From Turbatrix aceti (lineage: Eukaryota > Nematoda > Chromadorea > Rhabditida > Panagrolaimidae), in NCBI GenBank assembly GCA_963969345.1, contig OZ017766.1:2914001-2978000 (forward strand): a DNA stretch of 64,000 bases, given 5' to 3'. A program made the position numbers and the translations under genes. The notes below the pieces were generated by a model that did no database searches, was not told the origin of the DNA, and saw nothing but the letters and a program-made list of their open reading frames with translations. Numbering within the stretch: position 1 is the first letter of the stretch; every line of letters starts with the position of its first letter. Positions 57,206 to 64,000 of this stretch are shown here, piece by piece.

Positions 57206-59187
57206 ATGCCGACGCCAATCGACGTCTGCTTTTTGACGATTTCATCGCTGCTCTTTCTCATGTACGTGGTCTTCTTGGTGTCACTCGTGGCTCATCAAAA
57301 CCTCGCACCACTGAGATCCGGCTTTTACGCTCTCACCTTTTCACTCGGCGTCTACGATGTCCTTCAGGTATACATACATTGTGTCGAAGACGGTATAAAA
57401 AATGATTTTACGGTTTTTCAGATGTTCCACGTGTACTTTTTCCTGAGATTCCCGTCGTTCGGCTGGATGACTGACGACGTCTACCTGCACATGCCAGCTG
57501 GATTGGTGCATTACGGTAGCTGCGCGGTTTGTTTTTTTTCCGCTCGAGAAATAAATTCGAAACCAATTGTCGAAAAAAATATTTTTCAAAAGTCACAAAA
57601 AAAGTAAAATTGTTTTTGAATTTTTTCCGCCACGCTGCACGCAAGATACAAAGTGAGAAATTTATATCACGCAAGATTGAATATTTTTGGCTCTAAATTG
57701 TATTTGATAGCGTAGACCACAAAATTTACGCTCCAACTTCCGCAATGGGGGTCTTACCTGCTTTTTGTTTTCAGATGTGGGCGCTAGCATGCAATCAGCA
57801 CCTGACCGTCGTCTTCATCGCCCTTAATCGGCTGTCGGCCATTGTCTTTCCCCACGAGCACAAAAGGGTTCGTTTGTGACGCCTGGAAAGAGGAAATTAA
57901 CCGATTAATCTGACGCAAAAGCCAGACCGGTCTGGCACGTGTGCTTTCTGAGCTTTTGCTGCCGGCTGTGGCATTTTGCTCAGGATGAGGAATTATGCCT
58001 GAGGGCCACAGAATGCATCAACACGAGCTGTTTTTTGACGACAAACAAATGCAATCCAAAAAATGATATTTTTGAATTCGATAAACAATTTGGACCCAAA
58101 GTACAAACAAATTGCGCGGTTTACAGAGTTGTCATTTCTGGATACCAAAAACGTATTCCAAGTTATTTTTGGATTTTGAGTGTTTTTCAGTCGGAAAGTA
58201 TTTGTTTTTGGATTTCTTTTGGCTATCGGGAAATTTGTTTAGGGGTTTACAGAATTTCAAAAAAGTTGTATATCATTTATTTTTTGCGCCTCGAAACCAT
58301 TGCCTTTCTTTCAGCGATGGCGTGGCAGCGTGGTGAAGACGATCGTGTTCGGCATCGCTGTCTCAGGCCTGCTCTTTGTCATGCCCAAGATGGTGGCGTC
58401 GTCCGCGCACTACTACATGACGAACAACCGGACTCGGGCCATCACGATCGTGTGGGATGACCAGGGACTGCTGTTCAGCTACAAATACGCGTCCACGGTG
58501 ATTCTCTCCATCGCGTGCTCCATCTGCTTCGTCGCCTACTTCTGGATCTTCTACGTCAGTGTGAAGAGGCACATGTCGGTGGCCAAGCGACGGACGATCT
58601 TCGAGCACCGGGTGTCCGAGGCGTGCAGCAGACGAACCAGCAGCATCACGATGACGCTGTACAGCCCGCAGAGCTGTTCGCCGCCGAGGAAGGCCAGTCT
58701 CGTGCCGCTGGCGACGGCTATCAACGGCATCGACCGCGCCAAGCTCGCCGCCATCAGCGCCCAGTGCAAGTCCAGCGGTATCCGCGCTATAGGTAGGTTT
58801 CCAAAAAATTCAAGTTTTGAAAATGTTGATTTTGCTGTGTTTTTAGCAAAAAAAGTCTCGATCCGAGCCCAGGCGCAATCGACGAATCTGGTCGTGCTCT
58901 GGGAGAAGCGAGAGCTCAAACTCGCCGTCTGCGGCTTTATCATATTTGTCTTCATGTTCCTCTACACGGTTGGCGTCGTCAACATGGGCGTCGACGAGTC
59001 GGCGGGCCGGCAGCTGGCGCATCGCTCGATCTGGCTGGCGTCGAGCGACCTCTTCTGCGGCATCAACCCGCTCCTCCTCATCGCGGTCTCGTCCACGCTG
59101 CGGTCCCGCTTCTTCTCCATCCTCTGCTGCTCCTGCTGCGAGCGTCACTACAGCTCGCCGCCCCACAGCTTCATCAACGACATCTGA
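57206..59187 (+). CDS. Nematode seven-transmembrane chemoreceptor, Srg/Srv-like (392 aa)
   Basis: There are five exons: 57206-57367, 57422-57526, 57775-57867, 58315-58792 and 58847-59187; phases agree. Such receptors usually act in chemosensory neurons. Helices appear as FLTISSLLFLMYVVFLVSLV, FYALTFSLGVYDVLQ, MWALACNQHLTVVFIALNRL, TIVFGIAVSGLLFVM, ASTVILSIACSICFVAYFWI, LAVCGFIIFVFMFLYTVGVV and IWLASSDLFCGINPLLLIAV. The third-helix end ALNRLSAIVFPHEHKR is the N-R-x3-I-x-F-P signature of the Srg superfamily. A long third intracellular loop (residues about 215-290) is Ser-rich and contains many basic residues, larger than usual for these families. The cysteine cluster near the carboxy end (ILCCSCCERH) may be palmitoylated. 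Confidence 0.85.
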
Positions 59188-59203
59188 TGGTGGTCATTGG
59201 AGG

Positions 59204-59209
59204 TTTATT
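59204..59209 (-). terminator. Poly(A) signal AATAAA of the M1 aminopeptidase gene
   Basis: TTTATT on the plus strand, 161 bases past the aminopeptidase stop and only 17 bases past the receptor stop on the other strand. The two 3' ends probably overlap. Confidence 0.55.
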
Positions 59210-59369
59210 GGCACAAAGCAGGGGAAGATGAGATCGCGTGATTCGTTGTCATCGTGTACAGACAGATTGCATTCAGTGGGAGTTGGGATAAAGAAAAAAC
59301 ATGCGAATTACAGAACAAAAGGGTTACGATGACTTGAGCAGGTTTAAATCAGTCAAACTCGCCCGCCAG

Positions 59370-62300
59370 TTACCGGAACCTAAAAGACAGCTGGTAGTAG
59401 TAGGGCCTGTTCCTGTTGAACGCCACAGCGTTCCGATTGCCAGTGGTCGTCAGGTCGTCGAGCACGACAACGAGCTGCCTGTCCTTCGGCACCCAGAACA
59501 GCTTCTCCTCCTTCGTGCCTATGACGCAGTCCATCCAGATGGGTATCATCCACTTGGAATCCCGGATGCCCATCTTAGACGTCTGCGAGAAGACGAACGT
59601 GTTCAGCGTCGCGTCAAAGTCGACGAAGACGATGGGGTGGCTGCCCTGCGTGAGCCAGCCCTCGAAGAAGTCCGCGACGTCGATCGACGCGTCGAGCGGA
59701 AGGTCGGCGGTCACGTTGCTCAGGATGTCGAGAAAGTCGGCAGTCGTCGCTGACTGGTAGGGGAAGCGGTGGACGTACGCCTGAAGCAGCTGCTGCATCC
59801 GGGCCTCACCGATGATGGAGTCCAGCATTTCGAGCAGGGCAGCGCCTTTTGTGTACGAGATGTGCGGGATCGCGTCCTGCCACATGTCGCTGACCAGGGG
59901 GTCCGCCGTCAGGTCAAAGTTGCAGTCGAAGCTGCAATTTTGGGCTATCAATGTTTTTTTTACTCAATGTTCATTTTTGAATAAATTTTTTGCAGCATCC
60001 AAAAAATCAAATTTGCAATATAAAAGCCAAAAAAGTGTATATTTTTAAAATAAAAAAAATAACCCGGTTTCCGTTATTCGAAACGTGAACTCCGCAAATA
60101 GGCATCATATTTAGAATGCCGGCGACAGGCCCTCGTCACTTTGGATCGCTAAGAACTCAAAGCTGAAGTTTTTTAACGAGCATATTTCTGGGCGCTGTTC
60201 TCGGAAAAGCACAGCCAAGGATAGGTGTTTTTTGCTCCAGAAAGCACGCTATCGTTCGACGTGCCCCGTGTAATTGCCTCGACCTCCTGCCGCCTACATC
60301 TATACATCTGGCAGCCTGTCCGCGACCACCCATCTACGTCAGAATCCCCCTCCTCCCCCAAACTCACACAATCGGCCGCTGAGTGGACATGAAAGATGTC
60401 AGGGATTCGCTGAGCCAGATGTCGTTCCACCAGTCCTGTCAAAAACACGCCAACTGCTTGTTTGGGCATACCGGCTTCGAATAGTCCCAAAAAAAGACAA
60501 ACCACCGTCGCTCGACCAAAAACGAGTCTCTCTAGCTTCGTTTTTGCGAGCCGGAGCTAAAAGTGTACAGTACTTACCATTGTGACCAGGTTGCCAAACC
60601 ACTGGTGAGCCATTTCGTGGAACAGCGTTTTTAGAAACTTTCTGTAGCTTGCGCCGTCGTCCGGAGTCGGCCAAAGCTGAAAACAAATGCCTTTTTGATT
60701 TTTTGAATTTTTTTGCTACTCGCGTGTAAAAAAAATTTGATCCCTGTCCGTTCTTTAATTCCTGAAAGTGAATTGTGATCGTTGCTGTGCGCAACGGCAA
60801 ACAAATGTAAAATTCGGTAATCATGGATACGCTCTGCATGCATACTTGATTCGGATTCAAAAACCAGAAACGTCAAGGAGTTTTACCGCCGCTTTGACGT
60901 CAACCAAATAAAATTTTCATTCATTTTGCAAAAAATTGTTCCGTTTTGGTGTTTTGGATTATTTAGAAACGATATCAAATTTGTGATGTCAGATTTGTTT
61001 TCGTGTCAAGAATCACCATCGTTTCTGGGGTGTTTTTTTTGTTTTCAGCGCCCGGCAACATTCTGTAGTTTCTTTTTCGATTTTTACAAAAAACTAAAAA
61101 GTTTTTGACGCAAAATAGAATTTATGTAATTTCAGCTGTCAAAAAAAAACGTCAAAAAAGTTTCTTTTTTCTGCTTAAGTATTTTTAACAAAAATTAAAA
61201 AATGTGATACCGTAAGTTGCTATTCATAAAAAAATGTTCTGATGTATCCCATATTGAAACTCGTGACCTTCTTAAATGCTTTTTTCGTTTCCCAAACTAA
61301 AAAACATTCCGCAAAGATTCATAATTAAAAAAACCCGTTCATAAAAACTCCTCAAATTACTCGTGCGCCCACTCACCGCCTCTTTGACGAACAACAGTCC
61401 AAAGTTCTCCATGCCGTTGAGTTTGGACGGCGTGACGATGAGGTGCAGCCTGGCACCCGGGTCGACGTCCAGGTAGTTAAGCATGGTCCTCTGGTACGCG
61501 GCCATCGCGCCGATGACGTTGATGGCCGTGTGCTCCCAGTCGCGCCACGCGGAGAACCGCCAGACGCAGATTTCGCGGCTGATTTCCTCCCTGTACTGGC
61601 AGACGCTACGGAACCGGCCCACGGCTATGGTGAACAGGTAGCTGGGGATCGGCGGGGTTGCCTCGAAGGTCCAGATCGTGAGCGCGTCGTTCCAGACTTT
61701 CTTGCGGCCTTTCGTGTTGGAGAGCGCGACGTATCCCTTCTCCGCGAGGTCAGAGAGCAGCCAGAGCTCGAGCTTGAACGACGCACGAAAGCGCGGCTCG
61801 TCGAAGCAGGGCAAAAGTTCCCGGGCGTGGTTCGTTTCGAGGAAGGACGTAAGCCAGATGCCGTGGAGGCTGTCGTAGACCCGGATGAAGCCCTTGAAGC
61901 CCTCCGAGTACCGCGTAGTGTACCACAGCGCCAGGTGGTAGACGCGGCCCGGCACGAGGGGCTGCTCCAGGGGGAACGAAATGATGTGGATGGCCTTCAC
62001 GACCTCCGGCACACCGAGGTGGGTGGTCGCGTTCGTCGTCCTGTCCTGGAGCCGGGCGTTTGTCACTGTGACAAAGCTGGCGTGAGCGTGAAGCTCGACG
62101 AACGTCGTCGGTTGGTGGCAGGTCATCTCAATGTTCACCTGCAAGGGTTCACCTGGGATAGCGCCAGGGGACGAAATGACCGTGCCATTCACAGAAAAAA
62201 AAGAACTGTTTGTTTATCCCTGTCCCAGATCTCCTACCTGTCCCGTGATCTCGTCGAAGGCGCTCTCGAGGGAAAGTTTGATGTCGTAGAAGACAGGTGT

Positions 62301-62462
62301 CAGGGCGCCGCTGAGCCGGTACCTCGGCATGATGCTCTTGAGCGTTTCTATCTCCGGCGTGGTCGCCAGGGAGACAATGCGGCGCTCGGGGGCACCTGCC
62401 AGGACGCCTGCGCAGGAGGAGGCGATCATCGCGAGGCAGAAGAGCGCGATGGGTCTTGCCAT
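59370..62462 (-). CDS. M1-family aminopeptidase, short form (571 aa)
   Basis: There are five exons: 62462-62238, 62138-61377, 60676-60578, 60435-60368 and 59931-59370, all in phase. M1 enzymes are zinc aminopeptidases that remove residues from peptide amino termini. A signal peptide or anchor (ALFCLAMIASSCAGVLAG) is followed by the family start (PRYRLSGALTPVFYDIKL), FLETNHARELLPCFDEPRFR and the substrate loop KLNGMENFGLLFVKEA. The zinc site is complete (HEMAH then Glu in WLSES, 18 residues on), and the transition-state Tyr is kept (HISYTKGAALLEMLD). The chain ends after the beta-sandwich domain, so the helical carboxy-terminal domain IV of full-length members (about 900 aa) is missing. The GAMEN motif reads NGMEN. 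It could be a specialised digestive enzyme. Confidence 0.92.
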
Positions 62463-62858
62463 CGTCGTGAGCGGAGTCGGACGCAACGGGACCGATGTGA
62501 GCGGCGGGCGAGTGCTTATCTCGCACTCGCTGCTGCTGCAGCGGCTGCGGCGGCGGCGGCGTTCGATCAATTTCAAAGTTCGCCGACGTGCTGCTAGCCA
62601 GATGAGACACGTACCCGCCACCTGTCGCCCCCCACCCGGCCGCCCTTCGCCGATCAGTCCGTTTTATAACCTTATGAAACAGGCTCAAACCAAAACTATT
62701 AAATTCAATTCGAGACAAACCAAAACTTAAACAACAACAACAACAACAACAACGCGGCCGGCCAGCAGTGTCGGGGGTGGCCGATCCGGTGCGTGCGTGC
62801 GGCCCGGAAAGGTCAACACTGACACCGCTGCGGTCGCAAAACAAAGAAAAACAGCAGA
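62463..62858. other. Upstream region of the aminopeptidase gene
   Basis: On the minus strand there is a GATA-type site (AGATAAG, near 62514-62520) and a TATA-like TTATAAAAC near 62660. An AAC repeat sits at about 62731-62755. GATA sites are typical of nematode intestinal genes, so gut expression is a reasonable inference. Confidence 0.4.
62731..62755. repeat. AAC trinucleotide repeat
   Basis: About eight tandem ACA units. Confidence 0.85.
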
Positions 62859-63710
62859 TTATTCACTGATAGCACTGGCAGCCGCGAGTTTCTTGCGGAA
62901 GAGCTTCCGCCGCTTCTTCTGCCCCTGAGAAAGTCCCTTTTTCGGCTGTCCAGCCTTCTTCGGCTTCTCTTCCTCTTCCTCCGACTCTTCTTGGTCAACA
63001 CGTTCTTCGGCAGACTCGGCGCCAGATTCCTTCTCGCCTTCTTCTTCGTGCTCCTCATCGAGGCCTTCGGACTTCTTGTTCTTCTTCGTGTTGGAGAGCT
63101 TCTTGAATTTGGCGACAAAGAAGCCGTCAATGTTCTGCACGTGGGGGTAGTACCGCCGAGTGTGCGTCATCGAAGGGTGAAACCGGTAGTGCCGGAACCT
63201 AAAACAATACAGAATAACTATTTCGGTCCTATGCGGGGGGCATTTTGCCGTTTGGTCGATTGACGCCCTCGCAAAAACACGACCAAGCCATGTGAACACT
63301 CACCTGGCAAAGCCCTCAATGCCAATATCCAGACCGGTGGGGACCAGCTTGACGTCACGCTTGTTGAGTGCGTACTGCACGACGGCCTCGTTTTCTTCGA
63401 CGAGCACGCTGCAGGTCGAGTAGACGAGGTAGCCGCCGGTCTTGGACGAGGCGTTGAGCGAGTCGATGGCGGAGAGAATGAGCTTTCGCTGCATGACGAA
63501 TCTCTCACGGATGTTCTCCGTGTCACGGTTCGTCTTGACGCCCTGGTCCTTCCAGATGACACCGGTACCCGAGCACGGGGCGTCGAGGAGGATGCGATCG
63601 AAGGACTGCGCCTGCATGTAGGCAAACGCGCAGCCGTCGACGTTGGAGATGATGCTGTTGTTCACGCCCATGCGATGGATGTTGCCGACGATGGCCTTGC
63701 AGCGGTCCGT
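62859..63710 (-). CDS. nsun-1: rRNA cytosine-5 methyltransferase NOP2/NSUN1 (3' part)
   Basis: Two 3' exons are visible: 63710-63304 and 63198-62859, joined by a 105-nt intron; further exons lie beyond base 64000. The enzyme methylates a cytosine in large-subunit rRNA in the nucleolus and is needed for 60S assembly. The visible Rossmann-fold part has [20 protein letters not shown] and QGVKTNRD (motif IV with its Cys), then [20 protein letters not shown] (motif VI with the nucleophilic Cys), then the end [19 protein letters not shown]. The tail is a long acidic then basic low-complexity stretch ([24 protein letters not shown]), typical of nucleolar targeting. The family call is firm. Confidence 0.93.
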
Positions 63711-64000
63711 CTAAAAATAGGAGGGGTGTCAACAACGCATCTCAAAGATGCCACTCTGGCGTGCGTGTCACCCCAAGAAAACAAATAAAAACACATCTTG
63801 CCATGTCCATTTCTTTACTTTGCTCCAATGATCACAAATTTTGTTCAAAATGATAGAAAAAAGCGCCACCTACTCAAAAGTGCCAAATACGCAAACTCGG
63901 ATAATGGATGTATTTGGATACACGCCAAAGGGCATGTTTCCGGTACTTTTAAGCTCAAACGATGCAGTTCTTTTCATTCTTTTCTTGAAGAAAAAAGCGC
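63711..64000 (-). other. Intron of the NOP2/NSUN1 gene
   Basis: Non-coding sequence upstream (in transcript sense) of a TTTTTAG acceptor at 63711. The preceding exon is outside the window. Confidence 0.6.

Noticed and set aside
61443..62597. 384-codon open frame on the plus strand
   Set aside because: Antisense of the M1 aminopeptidase exons, which carry clear family motifs on the other strand.

Overview
This window looks like nuclear DNA of a nematode. The genes are split by short introns (many 43-60 nt) with GT...AG ends and T-rich acceptors. Several first exons start a few bases after a TTTT(N)AG acceptor, as expected for spliced-leader trans-splicing. Two genes encode seven-transmembrane chemoreceptor-type proteins of the kind expanded in nematodes, and one encodes a probable ground-like-domain secreted protein. 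Coding exons are GC-rich and lie in AT-rich non-coding DNA. The codon and base style is unlike Caenorhabditis, so the species is not named. All exon models were built by hand from splice sites and reading-frame continuity.

Layout. 0-2 kb: a chemoreceptor exon broken by a 516-bp palindromic element, then a small secreted eight-cysteine protein gene with a TATA box. 4.7-9.9 kb: a stomatin-family gene, a TDP2 DNA-repair phosphodiesterase gene, a multi-pass membrane protein and a small membrane protein. 10-17 kb: gene-poor and rich in mobile elements (a 1.5-kb TA-flanked element with a nested GC-rich element, and a 1.1-kb foldback element with 6-bp target duplications). 17-24.3 kb: nuclear factor I transcription factor and a SPEC3/Stum-type membrane protein. 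24.3-27.2 kb, minus strand: an SH2-like protein and two small membrane or secreted proteins. 27.5-36.1 kb: eIF3 subunit L (minus), a Ulp/SENP SUMO protease (plus) and a single-bromodomain BET protein (plus), with a relic of a secreted-peptide gene between the last two. 36.8-38.3 kb: a polytopic membrane protein and an intact His/Pro/Arg-rich secreted peptide. 38.7-44.7 kb: an SLC33A1 acetyl-CoA transporter (minus) with a probable ground-like gene nested in an intron on the other strand. 47-53 kb: an orphan proline-rich exon and a large PAN/apple-domain secreted protein. 57-64 kb: a seven-transmembrane chemoreceptor (plus), a convergent short M1 aminopeptidase (minus), and the 3' part of the rRNA methyltransferase NOP2/NSUN1.

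The genes do not form an operon-like pathway. Housekeeping genes (eIF3L, NOP2, TDP2, SLC33A1, Ulp/SENP, BET, NFI) are interspersed with lineage-specific secreted and chemosensory genes. Points of most interest are three different foldback or terminal-inverted-repeat elements (one inside a coding exon), a secreted His/Pro/Arg-rich peptide with a decayed second copy, an intragenic exon duplication in the BET gene, in-frame 22-nt and 30-nt microexons, and a shortened M1 peptidase with an altered GAMEN motif. No CRISPR array, rRNA or convincing tRNA was seen.
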